This document shows, piece after piece, positions 38,839 through 48,102 of a stretch of 64,000 bases of DNA. The DNA is from Anaerolineae bacterium. Lineage in GTDB: Bacteria; Chloroflexota; Anaerolineae; Aggregatilineales; JAFGMM01. Below the pieces are notes generated by a model. The model was not told where the DNA came from, ran no database searches, and saw only the letters and a list, made by a program, of their open reading frames with translations. Numbering within the stretch: position 1 is the stretch's first letter; the number at the start of each line of letters is the position of its first letter. The DNA lies in NCBI GenBank assembly GCA_027494055.1, contig JAOSJO010000023.1:124001-188000 (forward strand), in the 5' to 3' direction. The translations under genes and the position numbers were made by a program.

Positions 38839-38961
38839 GTGGAGGGCGCCCGGCGGCGCGGTCAAGGTCCGTCAAAGTCCGTCGCGAAGGCAGAGCGGCG
38901 GGCCGGCCCTGAAGCGCAAAAGGGCCGGGAGGCTGAACCCCCGGGCCAGAGAGACAATGGC

Positions 38962-39159
38962 CTACGACGGTGGGGGCTTGATCTCATCGAGCACGTCCGC
39001 CAGCGCGTTGATGGCGGCCTTGACGCGGCTGTAGAGCTGGTCGCGGTCCAGGCGGTCGTTTAGCTCGGCGCGGTGGAGCACTTCCGCCAGCAGGCGGCGT
39101 TCCAGCTTCCACAGTTCAGAATGGCGGACGTTGATGGACGAGGCCTTTTTCAGACTCAC
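38962..39159 (-). CDS. Small helical protein of the accessory islet (65 aa)
   Basis: I recognise no family. The 65-residue product starts at a GTG with AGAAAGGAG seven bases upstream. It is highly charged and predicted helical (WKLERRLLAEVLHRAELNDR, YSRVKAAINALADVLDEI), with a Pro-rich end. The region upstream of the GTG in the same frame is Arg/Pro/Gly-rich and looks non-coding, so the long frame reaching 39942 is not used. A coiled-coil or dimerisation role is possible. It lies between the two dyads. Confidence 0.55.
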   Translation of the reverse strand: MSLKKASSINVRHSELWKLERRLLAEVLHRAELNDRLDRDQLYSRVKAAINALADVLDEIKPPPS

Positions 39160-39891
39160 GGCGAAACTCCTTTCTGACGAGCCAGCAGCGCGCACCTGCA
39201 GCGGGCGCGCGCCGGGTCCCCGCCCGTCACCCTGGGCGCGAACGGAGTGAGCGAGCGCGCGCAGCGCGCTTGACGGGCGGGGTGGCGCGCGATCATCGCC
39301 GCGCGGCGCTGCTGGCGGCCACGTGCTGGCGCGGCGGTTCGCTGTAGGTGTTCCGGTACGGCCTGGGCGTGTGGCGCGCTTCCTGGGGCTTTCTGAGGCC
39401 GTCAGGAGGGCTTTTTGAGAAAGGTTGAGGAGCGCGGGGATCAAGGCTGCGCCGGCGCGCGTGTCCCCGGGCGCGCCCACCCCCCGGCGTGCGCACCCCG
39501 CAGCGCCGGGGCCGCGCGCCGTGCGCCGGGGACGGCAGGGGAGGCGGCGCTTCGCCGGGGGTTTGATTTCAACGGGAGGCCGACGACCGCCCGCAGGGCG
39601 GGCGGAGGCCCACCCCTGCCGGGCAAGCGGGCGCGCCGCGCGCCCTCGCGTGCACACACGCCGAGCGCAGCCCGGCGCAGAGGCCACGCAAGCCCGCGCC
39701 GGCAGGCGGCCCGGCCTCGCGGACGCGGCAGGCACAGGGGCGCGGAAAGGGCCGCCCGGCGCGGGCGCGCACCCCCGGCCCGGCCCTCCCCCACCGGCGA
39801 CCCGGCGACACGAAAAGGGCCGGAGGGAAGTAAAGCCCCGGCGCTTGGGCCGGGGCGTTCTGCTTCGGGAGTGGAGCGCAGCACCGCTGAT
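39160..39891. other. Extremely GC-rich stretch without a convincing gene
   Basis: About 730 bases, far richer in GC than the rest of the window. It contains a perfect 12-bp inverted repeat (CCCCGCCCGTCA at 39218-39229 and its complement at 39271-39282) that can form a long stem-loop. A short palindrome CCGCCCGC/GCGGGCGG lies near 39586-39606, and a hairpin GCCCCGG/CCGGGGC near 39835-39857. The word AAAAGGGCCGG occurs near 39812 and again near 38909. A 67-codon frame (39293-39496, minus) ending EPPRQHVAASSAARR is the best coding candidate but has no clear start. Confidence 0.5.
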
Positions 39892-39907
39892 TAGAACAAA
39901 TGTTCTA
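39892..39907. promoter_or_regulatory. Dyad operator TAGAACA-N2-TGTTCTA (copy 2)
   Basis: TAGAACAAATGTTCTA, with the same arms as the copy at 38823-38838 and an AA spacer. Its last three bases are also the stop codon of the transposase gene on the minus strand. Confidence 0.6.
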
Positions 39908-41153
39908 CTCCCCCGTCGCGGCGGCTGAAAGGACTTGTTCACTTTCCGCGTCGGCGAGGTGGCCGTTGCTCCGTTGCAGCGGCCAGTTGCAGGGCTTCCC
40001 TGACCGGGCGATGCCGGCCAGGATGGTGGCGAGGTGGTTGCGGCAGGTCGCCATGGTGTAGCGGTGGCCCTGGGCTTTGAGCCGGTCGAAGTGGGCGGCG
40101 ATGGGGTTGGGCCGCTTGTCGCCGGCCAGCAGGCGCATCACCCACAAGTGGAGCGCGCGCTGCGCGTACTTGTTACCAACCTCGGTGAGGCGGGTGCGGA
40201 CGAGCTGGCCGCTCTCCTCGCGCACGGGGGTTGCAGCGGCAGGCCTGGCACATGGCGTCGTCGGTGAAGTGCTGCGGCTCGCAGTTCGTGGCGGCCAGCA
40301 GCGCGGCGATCTCCGTGTCGGAGGCTGCCGGCACGGTGCGCCAGAGCGCCACGACCTCCCTGACCAGGGCGTGTTCGAGCAGGCTGTTGATGTGGGCCTC
40401 GATGGCGGCGAGCTTCGCCTGCGCAGTCTGCCGCTCGTCAACGCTCTCGACAAGGAGGGCGTAGAGGTGGTCGAAGCGCGTGGTGAACAGAAAGGGCGGG
40501 AGCTTGGCGAACATGGCGTTGAACCAGCGGCGCGCCTGGCCGTGCTCGTAGCCGGCGGGCTTGTGGCCGGCTTCCAGCGCCGCGGCCAGACGTTGCAGCT
40601 CCTGGGCGTGACCGCGCCGGCTGCGATGGCGCGGGTGTAGGAGGTGAGGTCGGCGTCGAGGCTGGGCCAGATTGAATGCGCGTACTGGTGGAGGCGGTTG
40701 GTCATGGCGGTGACGCGGCCACGGGCGCGAATCTGCGCGCGCACCAGGAATTTGAACTGCGCGGCCAGTTGCAGCACGGCGGGGTCAAACCAGTGCGTGC
40801 CGGCGTAGTAGACGCCGTTCCCGACCTCCCAGGCGATCAGGCTGAGCGCTTCGGCGTCGGTGCGGTCGCTCTTCTGCTTGCCGATGCGCGTCTCCCGCAC
40901 CTTCTTGGAGATGCGATGCTCGACATGGAGCAGGCGCGCGCCGAAGTGGTGCGCCAGGGTCATTATGGGGGGCGGCGTAGTGCCAGCCGGTTGGCTCGAA
41001 GGCAAGGACGGTCGCGCCGGGGCGATCATGGCGGCGAGGGGTTCCCACCATGCGGGGTCGGTGAACGCGAGGATGTGTGGGGGGTTGGGTGTAGGCGCAG
41101 ACGGTGGCCCGGTCCTGGCCGATGTCGACGCCGAGGGCGTGATGCTGCTCCAT
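39905..41153 (-). CDS. IS110-family transposase, interrupted by several frameshifts
   Basis: The pieces together follow the IS110 (DEDD) recombinase. The RuvC-like N-terminus shows MEQHHALGVDIGQDRATVCA, AFEPTGWHYAAP, RLLHVEHRISKKVRETRIGK and QKSDRTDAEALSLIAWE. A coiled-coil middle follows (LVESVDERQTAQAKLAAIEA). The Transposase_20 end has an SG pair in VREESGQLVRTRLTEVGNKY, then RALHLWVMRLLAGDKRPNPI and FDRLKAQGHRYTMATCRNHL. A Cys-rich spot CQACRCNP replaces the usual pocket. The frame changes at least five times (three before 40960, then near 40600 and 40215), more than in any other gene here. It may therefore be a real pseudogene on top of sequencing noise. Ends of the element are not resolved. 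Confidence 0.75.
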
Positions 41154-41420
41154 GGCGGCCTCCACGAGGGTGGGGCCGGGGCTGCCGCCTGCTCTATGCG
41201 CCGTGCGCGGCGATGTGGTTGCGCGGTCGCCCCGGCCAGAGGGTACAGGTGCGCGTGCTATAGTCCGCGGTCCCGCCTGGGCTGCTGCGTAGTTGGCGCG
41301 CTGGGGGGAGTTTACCCCCCTCCTGGCCGGCCGCCTCACCATATGGCGCGCTGAGGGCAGTATACCGCCTATAGAGCACCATATGCGCTATTTGGGCACG
41401 CCGTCTTGGTCGCCTCGTGG
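41154..41420 (-). other. Non-coding leader of the IS110-type gene; candidate bridge-RNA region
   Basis: 267 bases without a gene between the histidine-kinase stop and the transposase start. On the transposase strand two similar hairpins follow one another, GGCGGTATACTGCC then GGGGGGTAAACTCCCCCC. Each is followed by CAGCGCGCCA or AGCGCGCCA, and CATATGGTG also occurs twice. IS110 elements of this group encode a structured guide RNA in this position. Structure and boundaries cannot be shown by eye. Confidence 0.25.
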
Positions 41421-42141
41421 TCAACCGCCGGTAGGCTTTGGCGGCGCAAGCGGCAGGGTGAACGTGAACGTTGTTCCCCGGCCTTCCTGGCTCTCCGCCG
41501 TGAGCGCGCCGCCCTGAAGCGCCGCCAGCTCCCGCGCAATCGCCAGGCTCAAGCCCGCCCCGCCGATGTGTTGCGCCTCATTCGGCGGGCGGTACGGCTC
41601 GAATAGCACCGCCATCTCTTCCGGCGGCCAGCCGCGGCCCGTGTCTGCAACCGTGATGCTCATGGCCCCATCGACAACCGCAGCGCGCATCGCAACCGAG
41701 CCGGCATCGGTGTTGCGCGCGCAGAAGCTCGCCAGGTTGAGAAGCACCTGGCGCGTGCGCGTATCGTCCCCCCAGGGCGGCGGCAGGTCCTCCGGGAGGG
41801 ATACATTGAGCTTCACCTGCTTGTCCTCAACCAGAGGGCGCACTCTGTTCACGGTGTCCGCAAGAATCTCGCCGAGGTTCTCCAGCCGCCGGGGCGACAG
41901 CTCGACACGCCCCCGTCTCAAGCTTTGCCATGTCGATGACTTCGTTGAACATCGCGAGCAACTGCTGCCCGCCATCGTGAACGGAGGTCAGGTCTTCGGC
42001 CTGGACATCGTTGATTGGGCCATCAATCCCTTTGAGGATCACGCGCGAGAAACCGATGATCGAATTCAGCGGCGTGCGGAAATCGTGATTGTAGGCGACC
42101 AGAAAATCGAGGAACCGGGTTGCGCGCTCTACGTCGGCCAT
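41421..42141 (-). CDS. Soluble histidine kinase without sensor domain, one frameshift
   Basis: A 240-residue kinase core. The phospho-acceptor helix is AYNHDFRTPLNSIIGFSRVI at the very start. The ATPase domain shows RQVLLNLASFCARNTDAGSV (N box, with Ala for the usual Asn), VADTGRGWPPEEM (G1) and GGAGLSLAIARELAALQGGA (G2). Near 41913 an extra G in a GGGGG run breaks the frame between AKLETG and RVELSPRRLENLGEIL. With no sensor domain and no membrane segment it probably responds through a partner. The response regulator at 46526-47499 is a candidate. Confidence 0.82.
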
Positions 42142-42241
42142 TCTATCTGTCCTGTCCAGCTACCAGAGCGAGGGTCTTTGTCTTTCGACACGGGTACTTC
42201 ACGCTATTTTAACACATCTCCCGGCGTGCGCACCGTCGCGT

Positions 42242-43389
42242 CTACCCCGCCAGCGCGCGGTAGACCGCGCGCAACTGCGCGGCGGCGCGCTGCCACGTAA
42301 AACGCCGCGCCTGCGTAAAGCCGCGTTCGCGCAACTGCGCGCGCAATGTCGCGTCGCCCAGCACGCGGCGCAGCGCCTCGGCCAGCGCGTCGGCGTCGCC
42401 GGGGCCGCTGTCAACCTCGACCAGCTGGGCGGCGTCGCCGGCGACCTCCGGCATCGAGCTGGCGCTGGAGGTCACGACGGGCGCGCCGCACGCCATCGCT
42501 TCGAGGATGGGCAGGCCGAACCCCTCATACAGCGACGGAAAGGCGAAGGCGTCCGCCGCGCTGTACAGCGCCGGCAGGTCGGCGTCATCCGCAAAGCCGA
42601 TGAAGTGCACCCGCCCGCGCACCGCTGGCGCGTTGGCGGCGGCACGGATCGGCCCCTCCAGCCAGCCGCGCCCCCGGCAATGACCAGGTGGTGGTCGGGG
42701 AGGGCGCGCATCGCCTCGATCAGGCGCGCGTAGTTCTTGCGCGGCTGCACCGTCCCCACGCTGAGGATGTAGGGCGCGCCGCCGATGCCGTACCGGTTGC
42801 GCACCGCATCGCGCGCGGCGGCGTCACGGACGGGCTGAAAGCGCGCCTCGACGCCGCTGTAAAGCACCGTGATCTTTTCAGGGGCGGTGCCGTACAGCGC
42901 CGCCAGATCGTCTTTCGTCGCCTGCGAATCGGCGAGGATGTGGTCGGCGCGCGCCACCGAACGCGGCACCACGCGGTCCAGGTAGCGCCTGAGGCGCGGG
43001 CTGGCGGTCTCTGGCGCGCGGACAAACGTCAGGTCGTGCACGGTGAGGAGCGTGCGCGTTTCGGGGCGGGTGGGCGGCAGGACGAAATCGGTGGCGTGGA
43101 ACAGGCGCAGCGCGCCGGTCCACCACTCCACGGGCGGCAGCGCGCGCGCGCGGTGCCACAGCCAGGCAAAGGCGCGCGTGGAGAGGCGCGCGGCGCGCCA
43201 CGCGAAGTTCGCGCCGGGCGGGGGCGGCAAGCCGCGCGCGCGCACCCCGGCGACAAACAGGCGGTATGGGCTGTCAGGGTCCTCAAGGGCGAGCGCCGCG
43301 ACCAGCTCGCGCACGTAGCGACCAATGCCGCCGCCCTGGGCGACGGCGGGGGTGTAGTCGATCCCAACAGGAAGCGTGGGCGGCGTCAG
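42242..43389 (-). CDS. Family 4 glycosyltransferase, one frameshift
   Basis: Retaining GT-B glycosyltransferase, part of the exopolysaccharide cluster. It shows [60 protein letters not shown] and [20 protein letters not shown]. After a shift near 42668 comes [20 protein letters not shown] and the donor-sugar site [20 protein letters not shown]. No ATG, GTG or TTG is in frame near the domain start. A CTG at 43389 with GGAGGG six bases upstream is the best candidate, directly after the gtrA stop. A further missing base could hide the real start. Confidence 0.8.
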
Positions 43390-43405
43390 GGCGCGCCCTC
43401 CCTCG

Positions 43406-44014
43406 TCAATCGCGCTGGTCTGCGCCCCTGGAGAACGAACCCTCAACGTCGTTGTAGGTCCAGAAGCGGTTGATGAAGAAGTTCCACACCAGCACAATCC
43501 CCACCGCTACGGCCAGCGCCGGGAAGTAGCTCATCGCCACCAGCGACTCCTCGGTGGCATCGGCGACGAACCCGGCGAGGATGCCGGCAAGGAAGGGCTG
43601 CAGGAACATGAGGATGATCGTGCGAATGATCCACCCGGTCACGCTCACGACCGAGAACATGCCAAGCTGCCGCAGCGCCGATTTGGAACGCGAATCCGGG
43701 TAGGTCCAGTAGCGGTTCCAGATGAAGTTGTTGATGATCGCCGCCACAAAAGAGATCGTCGCGATCACGGCGATCAGGGGGCTGCCGCTCACCGGCTTCA
43801 GCAGCGCTAGCAGGATCGCGCCCGTGCCGAAGTCCACAACGGCGCCCGCCGTGCCGACGACACAGAACTTGAGGAAGCGCTCGATCTCCTTGGCCTTGGA
43901 GGGATCGCCCTTCATGAACCGGTACGCCAGCAGGACGCTGAGCCTCCGGATTTTTCCTCGCCCGCTCGTATCGATCACCTGCGGCCCTGCCGTCTGTGCG
44001 ACTTCACGCTCCAT
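43406..44014 (-). CDS. GtrA-family membrane flippase
   Basis: A 202-residue membrane protein with four hydrophobic segments. GtrA proteins move undecaprenyl-phosphate-linked sugars across the membrane. The domain covers residues 45-195: RFLKFCVVGTAGAVVDFGTG, NNFIWNRYWTYPDSRSKSAL and a second, mirrored motif NFFINRFWTYNDVEGSF. The first 45 residues are basic and soluble. It abuts the GT4 gene downstream (stop followed by the CTG start 17 bases later) and is part of the surface-polysaccharide unit. Confidence 0.88.
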   Translation of the reverse strand: MEREVAQTAGPQVIDTSGRGKIRRLSVLLAYRFMKGDPSKAKEIERFLKFCVVGTAGAVVDFGTGAILLALLKPVSGSPLIAVIATISFVAAIINNFIWNRYWTYPDSRSKSALRQLGMFSVVSVTGWIIRTIILMFLQPFLAGILAGFVADATEESLVAMSYFPALAVAVGIVLVWNFFINRFWTYNDVEGSFSRGADQRD

Positions 44015-44092
44015 TTGCAGCCCTGACCTGTTTACCCGGAAACGGCACCATCACCAATTTAAGCGCAATCTGGCAACAGCGGAGTGAATAAT

Positions 44093-45583
44093 TCATGAAC
44101 GTTTGTGCAGAAGCACGCCGGCCTCCGCGCGTTCTCGATCATACCGCCAGCCATACAAGGCCGCCAGTATGCCCAACATGACCCCAATGTGCAAAAAGAG
44201 GTTGTTGACGTACAGCTTATCGAGCAGGCTGTGCACGGCGAGGTGCGTGCACGCGCCCAGCAGGCCCAGCGCCACGCCGCGCTGAAAACCCGCCGTGCGG
44301 CGCAGCGCCCGCAGCGTCATCAGCGCCGCCGCCAGCCACAGGAGCAGGTAGGCGATCAGCCCGATCCAGCCCGTCTCCGCCAGGAGATTGAGGTAATAGT
44401 TGTGCGCGTGCCCCAGCGCGTCGGACCAGTTCATCAGCCGGTAGGCGGGATACGCCGGCTCGTAGTTGCCGAACCCCACCCCCAGCCAGGGGTGGTCGTC
44501 GGCCATGGCGACAGCCGCCTGCCAGTGCGCCAGGCGCTCGATCTCGGCGTAGTTGGCGTTGTCGATGTCCACGCCGCGCACGTCACGGAGCGCCGTGGCC
44601 AGGTCGGTGAAGTCCGTCAGGCGCTCAACAACCGCGCCCGGCAGGCGCCCGCCCGCCCACAGGAGCAGGGCGAGCGCCGCCACCACCTCGATTAACAGCG
44701 CGCCCTGCCACAGCCGGCGCGGCAGGCACAGCGCCATCACGACGACCGCCGCCCCCGCCCCCATCCACGCCCCCGGCTCCACGAGGCCAGTAGCGCCGCC
44801 GCCGGCAGCGCCGTCAGCAGGCCGTAGCCCACGACCGGGGTGGTCTGCCTCACGCCGGCGGCCCCACGCCGGAAGGCCGCCCACCACGCCGCCAGCGCGC
44901 CCCACAGCGCGCCGGCCCCCAGCGCGACGCAGAGGCCCATGAAGCCCGCAAACGGATTCGGCTGTCCAAAGCTCCCGAACGCCCGGTAGCGCGCCCCGCC
45001 CAGGATCGCGAGGTGGTCCGCGCCGGAGCCGCCAAAGAACTCGTACAGGCCGATCAACGCCTGCACCGCGCCGGCGACAAGCACCGCGAGCACCGCCCAG
45101 TGCAGCCGCGCGCCGTCGAAGCCGACCATGTCCACGGTCAGCGCCACGAGCAGCGCCATCTCTATCCACGTGAGCAACTCGCGCAGCCCAAAGCCGAGCG
45201 ACAGCGCGCCCACCAGGCTCAGCGCCGCACACCCGATGAACAGCAGCAGGGGCAGGTAGATGGGGTTGCGCGAGAAGCGGATCGGCGCGCGTGCGGCCAC
45301 CTTGTGGACAAACCAGGCCAGCAGCATCGCGCCGAGCGCAAGCTGGCCGACGTCGACCGGCAAGGCCAGCCCGCTCGCCTCCGTCTCGATCAGCGTCTTG
45401 AGCGGCGCAACGGCAAGCGTGACGATCAGCCCCGCCATCGGCTCGATCAGCGCGCAGACGAGCAGCGCCGCCCCGCGAGCAACGCCAGCGCAAGCGCCGG
45501 CGGCATCAGGACCGCCGCCAACCCCAGGGCAAGCGCCAGCGCCGCCAGCAGCGCGTTATGTCTCGCTTCGCCCCAGCGCAGAC

Positions 45584-45587
<4 letters not shown>
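44093..45587 (-). CDS. O-antigen ligase/polymerase-like membrane protein, two frameshifts
   Basis: About 498 residues with 11-12 hydrophobic segments. After a GTG start, SLRWGEARHNALLAALALAL leads into several helices. A shift near 45484 (missing G) joins LALALLAG to AALLVCALIEPMAGLIVTLA. A second shift near 44790 joins SWSRGA to WMGAGAAVVVMAL. The Wzy_C signature region is clear: HWQAAVAMADDHPWLGVGFG, YEPAYPAYRLMNWSDALGHA, then HNYYLNLLAETGWIGLIAYL. Its GTG overlaps the stop of the decarboxylase gene upstream (GTGA), so the two are coupled. Probable role: polymerising or attaching surface glycan. Confidence 0.8.
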
Positions 45588-46519
<932 letters not shown>

Positions 46520-46525
46520 TGGTGG

Positions 46526-47499
46526 TTACCCCCTCGGTTGTGTTGATGGCGGGCGGAGTATACCATGCCGCCGACCGCGCCGGAAGGCGACGGCCATCGT
46601 TGGCAGCGCGCGCCGCCGCGCACCGCCCTGCAGACGGGGGCGCGAGGCCGGCTCAGCCGGCCCGGTCGTGTGATTCGGGGGCGGCTCGGCCTCCTCGACC
46701 GAGAGCGCCATCAGCGGCGCGCGGCGCGTCTGGCCGCCGGCCGCTTCGACCACCATGTAGCCCTGCTCGCGTTCGGCAAAGCTGTAGAAGGGCCGCACGC
46801 CCGCTTCGAAGTCGCGCTGAGGCCGGCAATCAGCGCGCCGGGGTCTTCCAGGTAAGTGATGATGGCGAAGCGCTCGTCGCCGAAGTGGCCGATAAAATCA
46901 TCGTCCGTGCCGAACTGGTTCACGCCATCGATGAGCACGCGCGCCGCGAAGCCCAACACCTCGTCGGTCGCCAGGAAGCCATACCGCTCGCGAAAGGGCT
47001 GGATGTGCTCGATCTCGGCGGCGAGGTACTTCCAGCCGTCGTCGCTACCGATCAAAGCCGCCAACCGGTCGAGGATGAGCGGGCGGCCCCGGCAGCCCGG
47101 TGTGGGGGTCGGTCAGCGCCTCGCGCGTGGCGCGCTGGATCGACCGGCCCACGCGCAGGCGCAACTCCTCGATGTCAAACGGCTTGGTGATGTAGTCGTC
47201 CGCGCCCAGCTCAAGGCCGGCGACCTTATCGCGGCGGCTGTTCTTCTGGGTGGAAACGTGATCGGGATGTAGCGCGTCCGGTTTGTGGTGCGCAGCGCGC
47301 GGCACACGTCGAAGCCGTCCATATCGGGCAGGTTCACGTCGAGCAGCACCAGGTTGGGCAGCTTCTGCCGCGCCAGCGACACCCCCTCCCTGCCGTCCCA
47401 GGCCTGAAACACCTCGTAGCCCTGCGCCTGGAAGAAGACCGACAACATCTCCGCGAGTTCGACATCATCCTCGATGATCAGGAGCCGCGCTTCAGGCAT
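46526..47499 (-). CDS. Response regulator with degenerate GGDEF-like domain, three frameshifts
   Basis: The receiver domain is complete: [20 protein letters not shown], phospho-acceptor Asp in [17 protein letters not shown], then [20 protein letters not shown]. After [10 protein letters not shown] comes a GGDEF-like fold ([40 protein letters not shown]). Its signature reads [13 protein letters not shown] in place of GGDEF, so cyclase activity is unlikely. A tail ([17 protein letters not shown], then [19 protein letters not shown]) ends at 46526. Shifts near 47250, 47090 and 46822 are single-base. ATG with GAGGAGA upstream. Six bases separate it from the decarboxylase gene, so it may regulate the EPS cluster. 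Confidence 0.78.
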
Positions 47500-47516
47500 G
47501 GGGCCGACTCTCCTCG

Positions 47517-47954
47517 CTAGCGGTTCAACCACAGTATACCACGATCACGCAGCGCGTTAATTCGCTTGGTCACGCTCGCCTCCTCCCAGTACGCCTGGCA
47601 GTGAAAGCCCTCCTGCCAGACGCGATAGACCGTCTCCGGCCAGACCGGGCTGTAGCGCGCCACCGTATCAAGCAGTTCCTCGGCATAGTAGCGGGCGATG
47701 GCCTCCAGCAGGCGCGGCTCGCTGCGCGCCTTGTACTGCTCGACCCAACGGTTCACCGCGTACAGGTCGCAGCCCGCGAGCAGGGCGTGCACCTGGAAGG
47801 GCGACACCGCGCACGCCCGGAGCACGCCCGCCGCGCGCTCCCGGCACGCCTCAAGCGCAATCTGCGCCAACCGCGCTTTGCCGAAAAGGGGCGCCTGTTC
47901 GACCGTCACGATGATCGCTTCGTGGGCCAGCGGCTCAAGAGCGTCCTCAGCCAT
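47517..47954 (-). CDS. REP-associated tyrosine transposase-like protein, catalytic site degenerate
   Basis: A 145-residue protein similar in layout to the Y1/RAYT transposases: EAIIVTVEQAPLFGKARLAQ at the start, ACAVSPFQVHALLAGCDLYA in the HUH position, then NRWVEQYKARSEPRLLEAIA and the late motif YRVWQEGFHCQAYWEEASVT. The metal-binding His-hydrophobic-His is reduced to QVH. No Tyr is certain at the nucleophile position. It may be a domesticated DNA-binding relative. It starts at an ATG with GGCGGGG upstream. REP-like palindromes of the kind such proteins use are present elsewhere in the window. The family assignment is by pattern and modest. Confidence 0.45.
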   Translation of the reverse strand: MAEDALEPLAHEAIIVTVEQAPLFGKARLAQIALEACRERAAGVLRACAVSPFQVHALLAGCDLYAVNRWVEQYKARSEPRLLEAIARYYAEELLDTVARYSPVWPETVYRVWQEGFHCQAYWEEASVTKRINALRDRGILWLNR

Positions 47955-48102
47955 GCCCCGCCCTGCGTAATGCGCATACCACAACTGTAGTCGGATCGCG
48001 CAGCGGCACAAGACGCCGCGCCGCGCTGCGAAATGTGACGTGGGCGCGCCGCGCAGCGCGCCACGTTTCTCGCCCTGTCACTGCAATGCGGTCGGTCCGG
48101 CC

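Noticed and set aside
38962..39942. 326-codon frame covering the GC-extreme stretch
   Set aside because: Only its last 65 codons, after a good ribosome site, look like a protein; the rest is Arg/Pro/Gly low complexity.
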